Assembly: GCA_013997645.1 (NCBI GenBank)
Contig: PNKB01000001.1
Span: 1-64,000 of the forward strand
Length of the DNA stretch: 64,000 nucleotides
From: Cyanobacteria bacterium PR.3.49
GTDB lineage: Bacteria; Cyanobacteriota; Vampirovibrionia; Obscuribacterales; Obscuribacteraceae
Direction of reading: 5' to 3'
The notes under the pieces were generated by a model, which worked only from the letters and a program-made list of their open reading frames with translations, was not told the origin of the DNA and ran no database searches. This document shows positions 10,461 to 18,550 of the stretch, piece after piece. The first letter of the stretch is position 1. Every line of letters begins with the position of its first letter. The translations under genes and the position numbers were made by a program.

Positions 10461-10919
10461 CTACTGAGGAGGAATCATAGAAGGGCATTCTTTCGACTTG
10501 CCCGCAATCTCACTATGGATACCGGCCGCACCCTCGCCAAGCATCTCTGAGGAAACCAGAACGCATTCTCTTTCCTGAGAGGCACCTTGTGGATTTTGCC
10601 AGGCATCGTACGGAAACTCGCTGGAATTTTGACGTCTATACCAGACCTCAACGTGCTGAGCTTTCCACACCAGCACCGTCGGCAGTGGCTGACCATCATC
10701 GAATTTGTTTTGCAAATCGTGCAGGAAAGACTTGTTCAGTTTGACGTGAATGCCGCCCGGATAGACGTTAGCCCCCAGGTCTTTTATCACTTCAATAATT
10801 TCCGGTGTCATCTTGTGCACTGCCACCAGAACGTCAGAACCCTGTCTGCACCAGGGAAGTGTCTTGAGCATTTCAAGAAAAGTAGCGCAGGTTGCCGAGG
10901 CGCCTTCTGTTTCACTCAT
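10461..10919 (-). CDS. Hypothetical protein (152 aa)
   Basis: Intact ORF between a kinase and a TPR gene on the same strand; no family recognised. Confidence 0.6.
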   Translation of the reverse strand: MSETEGASATCATFLEMLKTLPWCRQGSDVLVAVHKMTPEIIEVIKDLGANVYPGGIHVKLNKSFLHDLQNKFDDGQPLPTVLVWKAQHVEVWYRRQNSSEFPYDAWQNPQGASQERECVLVSSEMLGEGAAGIHSEIAGKSKECPSMIPPQ

Positions 10920-11033
10920 CGCTTGATAACCACCGAGTTTGCTAAAGACCTAATTGTAAAACGTCTGATATGGAAGGTCACCCCTTTGTATTGGATTGAC
11001 TCAGGCGCCGAGCGATTTAACATTCGATTTAAT

Positions 11034-13202
11034 CTAAGGCATATTGCCCTGCACGCCGTTCTTTTCCCAATCGTTCCACATTTGCCTGGCGGCTGCGCGC
11101 GTGGTGATGCCTTTGATGACATCGCCTGACTTCATTTCGGCATCCTTCAGATTAAAGAGCACCTTGGCTACGGAAATATCTTCCTTGCCCTTCGATTTCG
11201 TGAAGAAATTGATCGCTTTATCAAAGAATTTTTTCGCCTCAGCCGGTTTGCCGCGCCCCATCTCCACAAGCCCGAGCTGGTTTAGGCAAATAGCATAGTT
11301 GTAGCGTCCTTTGTCGCCGTTCTCACGAAAGCACTGCGCAGCCTGTCGGAATAACGGGTCGGCCATATCGTAGTAACCGCGCCGCCGCAAGTGTTCTGCA
11401 ACCGAAAAGCATGAATACGCCATTTCGCTGCTGAGAATGTTGCTTTGCCCGCTCTCTTTCCAGACCTTCATGAATTTGAGCGCGGCATCGTCGGCTCTGG
11501 CGCCCTTTTTCTGACCATTATAGGCATCAACCAAAATTGCCAGCGCCTTCAAATTGTCCTGTCCGCCCAGCTTGCCGAGCTGATCCAAAATGGTGAGCGC
11601 GGCCGCACCACATCTTTCTGCAATTTCCGGTTTTCCATTCAGATTGCTGACTTTGCCGCATTCAAGCCACAACTCTTCGGCTTCCAGCGAGTTTCCGAGA
11701 TTCATCTGCGCGGCAATTTGAATACACATGACATAGCGCTGTTGCGCCTCGGCATAGCGACCGGCACCTTTGTAAAAATCAGCGATCATGCGCTCCACTT
11801 CCAGGCCTTGCGGGCTAATCTCGCCGCTGGTTTGATGCGCGAGTTTTCTTCTGGTGCGGAAATACTCTTCCTTGATTTTAAACTTGTTTGGATCAGAGCC
11901 GTCACGCGAACGCGGCTGTTCGAGCGCGATTTCGCGTTCGATGGCACTGGGGTCCGTGCCCAGCCCATAGAGCGGAGAGTACATCGCTACGCCCGCACCG
12001 ATAACCAGCATCACAACAACCAGCAAGCTAATCACAAGTTTTTTCGACGATCCAAGCACGTTGAACATGCGGCGCCGAATTTCATGCATCTCGCGCGATA
12101 CTAGCGCCAACGATTTCAAGCCTGTTGTTTTACCAACATCAACAGCTTCCAGCTCACGCTTCAGCTCGATCATCGATTGCTGTCTGCTGTTCGGATCTTT
12201 GCTGAGCGCTTTGAAAAGTATCTTCTCCAGGCGCTCCACAAGACGCACATCTGCCTGCACATTATCCAGACTCTTAGGCAATTCATGTACTTGCTTGTAC
12301 ATAGTCTCGACAATCGTTTCCCCTTCTAGCGGAACTCGACCGGTCAACGCTTCGTACATCAAACAGCCCATGGAATAAACATCCGCGCGTTTGTCTACGA
12401 CGATGCCGCGACATTGCTCGGGACTCATATAAGGAGGACTGCCCAGAGCATGTCCGGTCGGCGTTTTACTCAACGTGCTGCGCGCTTCTTCCGCCAACAC
12501 TTTGGCAATGCCGAAGTCCACCACCTTCACATAGTCTTTCTCGCCGTCTTCTTCAACCAGAACAACGTTGCTCGGCTTCAAATCTCTGTGCAACACACCC
12601 AACTCATGAACATGAGACATTGCATCGCAGGCTTGAATAAAGATCTTCAAACAGCGCTCGACTGGCAGTTTACCTTCTTTGGCGATTACATCCGACAGGG
12701 ACGGACCGTCGAGATAATCCATAATGATGTACGGACTGCCGTTGGGCGTGACACCGACATCGAAAATTTTAACCGCGTGCGGGTGGCGCACTTTGTTGGC
12801 TGCTTGCGCTTCTCTGCGGAACCGTCTGACATTGGCAGGATTGTCCAGCAAATGTGCATGCATGACTTTGAAGGCGACCTTCTCGCCGGAATGCAAATCG
12901 CGCGCCCGGTAAACGGAGCTCATTCCGCCTCTGCCAATCGGTTCTTCTACTTCATACTTGTTCTGAATTACAGAGCCGACAAACTGGCGGGTAAACTCGG
13001 AGAGATCATCGAGATCATCGTTTTCGTCATCCTCGTCATCAATCTCATCGAGCGCGGAAAGCGAAAAAAAGTTGTCTCTGATAAAGGCAGGGTCCATTTT
13101 GCGCGCAGCCGGCGATGGTCCGGCAGCGTCACCGCCGGCGGTAGCATCGTCAGCAACCGGCGTGTCGAATTTATTGGATCTGTCCTTGTCTTTTTCCGGC
13201 AC
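11034..13202 (-). CDS. Ser/Thr protein kinase with TM segment and C-terminal TPR-like repeats
   Basis: IGRGGMSSVYRARD, VLHRDLKPSN, VDFGIAK, SPEQCRG; TM SLLVVVMLVIGAGVAM; repeats. Confidence 0.95.
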   Translation of the reverse strand: MPEKDKDRSNKFDTPVADDATAGGDAAGPSPAARKMDPAFIRDNFFSLSALDEIDDEDDENDDLDDLSEFTRQFVGSVIQNKYEVEEPIGRGGMSSVYRARDLHSGEKVAFKVMHAHLLDNPANVRRFRREAQAANKVRHPHAVKIFDVGVTPNGSPYIIMDYLDGPSLSDVIAKEGKLPVERCLKIFIQACDAMSHVHELGVLHRDLKPSNVVLVEEDGEKDYVKVVDFGIAKVLAEEARSTLSKTPTGHALGSPPYMSPEQCRGIVVDKRADVYSMGCLMYEALTGRVPLEGETIVETMYKQVHELPKSLDNVQADVRLVERLEKILFKALSKDPNSRQQSMIELKRELEAVDVGKTTGLKSLALVSREMHEIRRRMFNVLGSSKKLVISLLVVVMLVIGAGVAMYSPLYGLGTDPSAIEREIALEQPRSRDGSDPNKFKIKEEYFRTRRKLAHQTSGEISPQGLEVERMIADFYKGAGRYAEAQQRYVMCIQIAAQMNLGNSLEAEELWLECGKVSNLNGKPEIAERCGAAALTILDQLGKLGGQDNLKALAILVDAYNGQKKGARADDAALKFMKVWKESGQSNILSSEMAYSCFSVAEHLRRRGYYDMADPLFRQAAQCFRENGDKGRYNYAICLNQLGLVEMGRGKPAEAKKFFDKAINFFTKSKGKEDISVAKVLFNLKDAEMKSGDVIKGITTRAAARQMWNDWEKNGVQGNMP

Positions 13203-13413
13203 GATAAAATCGGTTCTTTATAAAGTCACGCTCTCTTTCCGATGACTCCACAGGCAATACCATGCCGAAAGTGGCTGTTTCCAATGTCGCCTCAAATTCG
13301 TAGCTGCCCGATTAACTGTTATCCTATTATCTATACGAGCGAATTTTTGCTCGGTCGGCATGACCATAGTTATACCCAGGGTAACCACTCCAGATTCAGG
13401 TCGGTGAGGAGTC

Positions 13414-14346
13414 TTGGCGATTTTGGTGAATGAAAAGCAGTTGTCTTTTGGGCTGATCGCTCTTATTTTGCTGTTTTCGGTCCCCTCTTATGCAAAAAAT
13501 CCGCCTTCGACGGCGGCTGTCAAACCGACAGCCGTGCCTGCAACCCCAAGCGGGCCGGGCTCTGCGGGATACCGCGTCGAGGCGACTAGCAATTACGCCG
13601 GCACCCTTTCCTGCCAGATGTGCAAGGACGGCATTCGGGTGAAGTCCGACCGAATGGGACTTACCTGGATTCTGACGGCGCCGCAGTGGAATGCTCAAAT
13701 TTACAATACCGGCACGGAATGCTACATGGACCTGCCCTACGGCGAATGGACCAAGCGGCAGTCCTTCATACCGATGGCCAAGAAAAAGGCAAAGCTCAAG
13801 CTGGAGCGGACCAACAATACAAAGACCATTCATGGGCTGCAGACGCGCCAGTTCGTAATCATGGCCACATTCGAGCCGGGCTCGCAGGGTTATCCGGGCG
13901 GTCCAAATACGGCCAATATGCCTGGAATGCCTGGATCCGCGGGGGCGCCCGGCTCACAGGCCGGCGGTAAGCGCAAAGAAAAGACCAAGAAAGCCGCCGC
14001 CGCTCCAGCGGTTACAGTCAGAGAAGCAGAAATGTGGGTAGCAAAGGACCCCTGCGTTCCCAAACAATTCAACGAACTGATGAGCAAGATTTTCGGCATC
14101 CCGGCCGAGGATGGGTTACCGCTCAGCATTAGCCTCAGGCAGAAGAACGGCAAGATAACCAGCATCTGGGAAACGGTCAAGCTAACCAAAGGCAACATCG
14201 GCCGAGACGAATTTAAGCCAATCCAGGGATACAAGAAGGTGAAGACCGAAGTTGAGATGATGCTGGGCGATCAGGATTTGGGAATGGATGTGGGTGATCT
14301 GGACTCAAAACCGACAAAACGCCTGAAATTGGATGAGATGCCTTAA
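13414..14346 (+). CDS. Secreted protein of unknown function with Gly/Pro-rich insert
   Basis: Signal peptide (LIALILLFSVPSYA), collagen-like GYPGGPNTANMPGMPGSAGAPGSQAGG segment. Confidence 0.75.
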   Translation: MAILVNEKQLSFGLIALILLFSVPSYAKNPPSTAAVKPTAVPATPSGPGSAGYRVEATSNYAGTLSCQMCKDGIRVKSDRMGLTWILTAPQWNAQIYNTGTECYMDLPYGEWTKRQSFIPMAKKKAKLKLERTNNTKTIHGLQTRQFVIMATFEPGSQGYPGGPNTANMPGMPGSAGAPGSQAGGKRKEKTKKAAAAPAVTVREAEMWVAKDPCVPKQFNELMSKIFGIPAEDGLPLSISLRQKNGKITSIWETVKLTKGNIGRDEFKPIQGYKKVKTEVEMMLGDQDLGMDVGDLDSKPTKRLKLDEMP

Positions 14347-14598
14347 TATCGGCGGATTGGCGAAATTTGAACGCCGGCAGGATCGCTCAAAATCCAGGCC
14401 AGGAAATAATTACCGGATTATCAGTCGCCTTCGGGACGCAAAAGCCAGTAGCAGGCGCCCTTGAGAGATGCCAAGCCAGGTTTATATTCTCTATGTCGTG
14501 GCACATTTAATGAGGGACATATAGAAGCTGCTATTTTAAGTGCATAGCAGCACAGCTATGTGGGGGGTGGACAGTCCACCTTTCGGGAAGGAAACGTT

Positions 14599-16923
14599 AT
14601 GGCCACTACTTGCTCCGTATGCAAGCGCTCATACACCGAAGAAATGTGTCCGTATTGCACGGTCACTGACGTCAAGGTTTCGGAATTGACTGATAAATTG
14701 CATCTACAGCACGGCGGTGATGGAGCCGAAGTGCCGACCGCTTTTTTGGTCGACCTGGTTTCCAACCGCAAAATTCCAATTACTACGCCCCGATGCAAAG
14801 TAGGACGCGACGATCTCAATGACATTGTCATCTCGGGCGACCAATCGATATCAAGATTTCATTTCGTCATCAGCAAAGATTCCGATCAATACATGGTTCA
14901 GGACAGCAAGAGCCGTCACGGAACATTTTTGAACGGCAATCAGATCGCCGGACCGATTCCGATAAACGACGGAGATGTGCTCAAAGTCGGCGTCTCGTTA
15001 TTCTGGTTTGTAATCGAAAATCAGACAGTCGGCGCCCCGGATCAGTTTTCTCCAGTCGACGTGCCAGCCGACGCGCAAGAGATGAAAGTGAGTGCCGGAG
15101 AAAAAACGACTCCTTACGCACCTACTCGCGAAGTCGATGTGGCTTCGATGACATCGCTGAAAGAAGTTCTGGCCCAGGCCAAGGCCAAAGAAAATGCGGT
15201 CAGCGAAGCCGAGATGAGCAAAACACTGCCGCCCAATTACAAAGAATTGGCAGAAGAAAAGCTTGCGCCTAAGTCGGAAGACAAATCAGACAAGGCGGAT
15301 GAGAAGGCAGAAAAATCAGAATCTAAATCCAATGAAAAATCTGATGAGAAGTCCGATGATAAGTCCGAAGTAAAGTCTGAGAATAAGTCAGACGAAAACT
15401 CCGATGCTAAGTCCGACAATAAATCCGAAGAAAAGTCGGACGCTAAGGACAGCCAAGAGGACACTGAAGGCAAAGATTCCAAAGCCAAAGAAGAAAAAGA
15501 CAAAGAAGAAAAAGACAAAGAAGAAAAAGACAAAGAAGAAAAGGAATCTGCCAAAAAGGACGAAAACAAATCAGAGAAGAAAGAAGATAAGAAAGAAGAC
15601 GGCATGCAAATCACTGCCTCCATGCTCATGGAAGCGCTGGAACACGAGTCGCTGTCTGAAGTCTCCAAACTTGATGATGCGCCGAAAGGCAAAAACAAAG
15701 AATCCGAAAAAGAAGTGTCCGGCAACGGAAAAGAGAAGTCGGAAGAAGCCGAGAGCAAAGAGAAAGAGAAAGAAAAAGACAAAGAGAAAGGCAAGAAGAA
15801 AAAGGACGACGATTTATTGTCCGAAAAAGACTTGCAGGGTCTGTTCTCAGACAACAATCTTGACAAAACTTCCGACAAAGAAGCGGCATCCGACAATAAC
15901 AAAGATCATGATGAGACAAGTAGCGATAAAATAAGTGATTCACCCGAGAGTGCGGATAAAGAGCCCGAGGACAAGTCCAAAGGCAATGATGAGGACTTCA
16001 GTCCTGGAGTTTCCGATAAGTCGCACAGTGACACGGAAGCCGTTTCAAAGAGCACTCTAGACAAAATGGCGGATGCAGTTCAAGACTCATCCGAATCTAA
16101 AGAGAAAGAGTTAGACAAGGAAGACAAGACAGAAGAGAAAGCATCATCAAGCAATACCGAAGAAGCTGGATCACTGTCCAATCTATCGTTCGAACAAGAA
16201 ATCGTTGAGAAGACCAAAAACGGAGCATGGAGCGGAAATACGATGCAAGACACGAAAGTCCCCGACTGGTGCAGCAAATACTTTGCTTCCGAACTGAACC
16301 TTTTGGTGAAGGATCTCGATAACCTCAACGAGCAAGTTCGCACTGCTCAAAACAAAATCAAAGAAGTGGAAAACCGCCTTGCGGCAACCAAGAGCTTGCG
16401 CAACACGTTGCTCACTTCGACAGGCGAAGATCTGGTTGAAGCCTGCGGAAAAGTGCTGGCGCGTCTCGGTTTCCGAGTCAAAATCGTCGAAGACGACAAG
16501 CAGGAGCTTCGTCTGGAATCAGACGACAAAGTCTCAATCTGCAGAATCATCTGGACGCCCGGATTGCCGGAGCGCACCCACTTGGGTCAGCTCTCTATCG
16601 CACAAACACGCTACTGGTGCGAACAAGGCGCCGAGCCAAAAGGCATTTTGATTGCCGCTCAAGCGGAAGACAAGCCGCCGCCCAAGATCACCGACACTGA
16701 CTACAATGGTGAATTGGCAGATTACGCCAGCAAGAAGAACGTTCTTATGTTCACTACATTACAATTGCTCGCCATGTACAAAGAAGTGGCCCTCAATGAC
16801 GGCAGTTCCGAATCGCTTCGCTCTTCCATCCACACGTCGAACGGCTGGCTGAAAGGCTACAGTCTCGATCCTTCGGATGAAGACGAAAAAGAACCCGGCA
16901 AACTCGCATCGGCTTCGGCATAA
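14599..16923 (+). CDS. Zn-ribbon/FHA domain protein with long charged low-complexity linker and C-terminal restriction-endonuclease-like domain
   Basis: N-term CSVC..CPYC; FHA motif GRDDLNDIVISGDQSISRFHF...DSKSRHGTFLNG; K/S/E/D linker; C-term TGEDLVEACGKVLARLGFRV...LSIAQTRYWCEQG..KGILIA. Start with SD at 14599. Confidence 0.88.
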   Translation: MATTCSVCKRSYTEEMCPYCTVTDVKVSELTDKLHLQHGGDGAEVPTAFLVDLVSNRKIPITTPRCKVGRDDLNDIVISGDQSISRFHFVISKDSDQYMVQDSKSRHGTFLNGNQIAGPIPINDGDVLKVGVSLFWFVIENQTVGAPDQFSPVDVPADAQEMKVSAGEKTTPYAPTREVDVASMTSLKEVLAQAKAKENAVSEAEMSKTLPPNYKELAEEKLAPKSEDKSDKADEKAEKSESKSNEKSDEKSDDKSEVKSENKSDENSDAKSDNKSEEKSDAKDSQEDTEGKDSKAKEEKDKEEKDKEEKDKEEKESAKKDENKSEKKEDKKEDGMQITASMLMEALEHESLSEVSKLDDAPKGKNKESEKEVSGNGKEKSEEAESKEKEKEKDKEKGKKKKDDDLLSEKDLQGLFSDNNLDKTSDKEAASDNNKDHDETSSDKISDSPESADKEPEDKSKGNDEDFSPGVSDKSHSDTEAVSKSTLDKMADAVQDSSESKEKELDKEDKTEEKASSSNTEEAGSLSNLSFEQEIVEKTKNGAWSGNTMQDTKVPDWCSKYFASELNLLVKDLDNLNEQVRTAQNKIKEVENRLAATKSLRNTLLTSTGEDLVEACGKVLARLGFRVKIVEDDKQELRLESDDKVSICRIIWTPGLPERTHLGQLSIAQTRYWCEQGAEPKGILIAAQAEDKPPPKITDTDYNGELADYASKKNVLMFTTLQLLAMYKEVALNDGSSESLRSSIHTSNGWLKGYSLDPSDEDEKEPGKLASASA
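15310..15450 (+). repeat. Imperfect 12-bp-period tandem repeat encoding K-S-[D/E/N]-x tetrapeptides
   Basis: aaatctgatgag/aagtccgatgat/aagtccgaagta/aagtctgagaat/aagtcagacgaa... in frame. Confidence 0.85.
15487..15546 (+). repeat. 15-bp tandem repeat (aaagaagaaaaagac) x3 plus a partial copy, encoding KEEKD
   Basis: Three exact consecutive copies at 15487-15531 followed by a diverged copy. Confidence 0.9.
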
Positions 16924-16934
16924 CCAAGTAAGTC

Positions 16935-18500
16935 ATGAGCGCAAAACGCAAAGATGGGCGGAATCCCGATTCGGGCAGCACCGCCCACGGTGAGGCTGCG
17001 CCGTCGGACGACGACGAAACCGTCGAAACAAACACCAGTGCAAACAGCGATCCGGAATTGATCCGCGGCAAAGTGCTCGAGGGCAAGTACGAGATTTTGT
17101 CGCACCTGGGCAGTGGTGCTATGGGTGCAGTATACAAAGCTCGCCATGCAGTGCTGAACAAAGAGGTGGCGGTGAAGGTCCTGATCGCAGCGGCACTGGA
17201 CGATCCGGTTAAGAAAAAACGCTTTATGCGTGAGGCAAAAGCTCAAGGCGGACTGACGCATAGAAACATAGCGGCTGTGCATGATGTCGGTCTGACGGAA
17301 AAAGAACAGCCGTTTTTTGTCATGGATTTACTCGTTGGTGAAAGTCTCGAAGAGCATCTGGAAAAAAACAAGTCGCTCGAATTCCATGAATTTGTCGCCA
17401 TTTTCGAACAAGTCGCACGAGCGCTGCATCACGCTCATACGAAAGGAATAATTCACCGAGATATAAAGCCGAGCAATATTATGCTGCTTGATACCAAAGA
17501 CACGGAGGATGGAGAAATTCATGCTCTCGTTGTCGATTTCGGAATCGCGGTGCACAGTCAAGAAGAACTTACAAAACTGACTAAAATCGGCTATATCGTG
17601 GGCACTCCTCACTACATGAGCCCAGAGCAAATCGAGGCAAAAACGCTCGATGCAAGATCTGACATCTACAGTCTCGGTTGTGTAATGTATGAAGCCTTGA
17701 GCGGCAATGTACCCTTTTTGGGAATGAACGCGGCCGCCACCATGGCATTGCACCTCGCGCAAAAACCTGAGCACATCACTTCGTTCACTACCAAGTCGCC
17801 CTTGCCTGCTGCGCTGGCAGAGCTAATCATGCGCTGCATCGAGAAGGATCCGGCCATGCGTTTTTCTTCTGCAAAGGAAATTGCTGTTCAATTGAGTAAT
17901 TTGAAACTCGCCGACTTAAGTGCCGGAAAAGAAAAAGAACAAAAAGAGAAAACTCAAGAAACAAATTTCGTTGCTGTTGCCGGCAAAGAGCATACGAGCA
18001 AGAATCCCGCACACGCTCCTGCACCTGTTGGCGACAATATCGAATTGGTTGCCGGTCAAGACTTAAAGGAAGTAGAGCGCGAATCGACGGAAACGTCCTC
18101 AACTTTTTCTGAAAAAGTTGAGGACAGTGTTCCCGATAGCACACCTAATCGGATGCTGGACAAATCCTCAAGTTCCGAATCGCAGACATCGGCAGAAAAG
18201 CAAGCGGCAACAAATATTTTGCCAACGCCTCAGGTCAATGCACCAGCGGACAAAATGCTCGATAGAAGCGAGGTAATTACGATCGTCACGGTAATAGTCT
18301 GCGGGATAATTCTCTGGCCGGCAAACGGAAGGCTTTCAGTGCCTCCGGAAATGCGCGCCAGTGATAGCGAATTACTGAACGGGGTAATTGCAATTTGGAA
18401 TCACTTCACACTGCATGTCGGCTGGCAGTGGATTGTGTGGGTCGCAATTCTGTTCCTAATTGGAAAAGGAGTGAAAGGACTCTTGCGTTCTCAAAATTAA
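16935..18500 (+). CDS. Ser/Thr protein kinase with C-terminal TM segments
   Basis: LGSGAMGAVYKARH, IIHRDIKPSN, VDFGIAV, YMSPEQIE; C-terminal hydrophobic segments; 11 bp downstream of FHA gene. Confidence 0.95.
   Translation: MSAKRKDGRNPDSGSTAHGEAAPSDDDETVETNTSANSDPELIRGKVLEGKYEILSHLGSGAMGAVYKARHAVLNKEVAVKVLIAAALDDPVKKKRFMREAKAQGGLTHRNIAAVHDVGLTEKEQPFFVMDLLVGESLEEHLEKNKSLEFHEFVAIFEQVARALHHAHTKGIIHRDIKPSNIMLLDTKDTEDGEIHALVVDFGIAVHSQEELTKLTKIGYIVGTPHYMSPEQIEAKTLDARSDIYSLGCVMYEALSGNVPFLGMNAAATMALHLAQKPEHITSFTTKSPLPAALAELIMRCIEKDPAMRFSSAKEIAVQLSNLKLADLSAGKEKEQKEKTQETNFVAVAGKEHTSKNPAHAPAPVGDNIELVAGQDLKEVERESTETSSTFSEKVEDSVPDSTPNRMLDKSSSSESQTSAEKQAATNILPTPQVNAPADKMLDRSEVITIVTVIVCGIILWPANGRLSVPPEMRASDSELLNGVIAIWNHFTLHVGWQWIVWVAILFLIGKGVKGLLRSQN
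18095..18125. repeat. 31-bp near-perfect palindrome inside the kinase CDS
   Basis: gtcctcaactttttc-t-gaaaaagttgaggac: 15-bp perfect arms with a 1-nt centre. Confidence 0.95.
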
Positions 18501-18550
18501 CAGGGAGCGCTTTCGCCCTCCCCGTGTTGCCCTTCGTTTTTAAAGATCGG

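Noticed and set aside
11445-12104. 219-aa plus-strand ORF
   Set aside because: Antisense to the same kinase/TPR gene.
12414-13223. 269-aa plus-strand ORF
   Set aside because: Antisense to the clearly coding Ser/Thr kinase 11034-13202; no protein-like motifs.
15237-15902. 221-aa minus-strand ORF (Ser/Leu/Phe-rich) and 176-aa plus-strand Lys-rich ORF at 15404-15934
   Set aside because: Out-of-frame shadows of the low-complexity K/S/E/D linker of the FHA gene.
18503-18522. gggag...ctccc hairpin between convergent kinase and VIT-like genes
   Set aside because: Weak stem with internal mismatches and no immediate T tract; not confident as a terminator.
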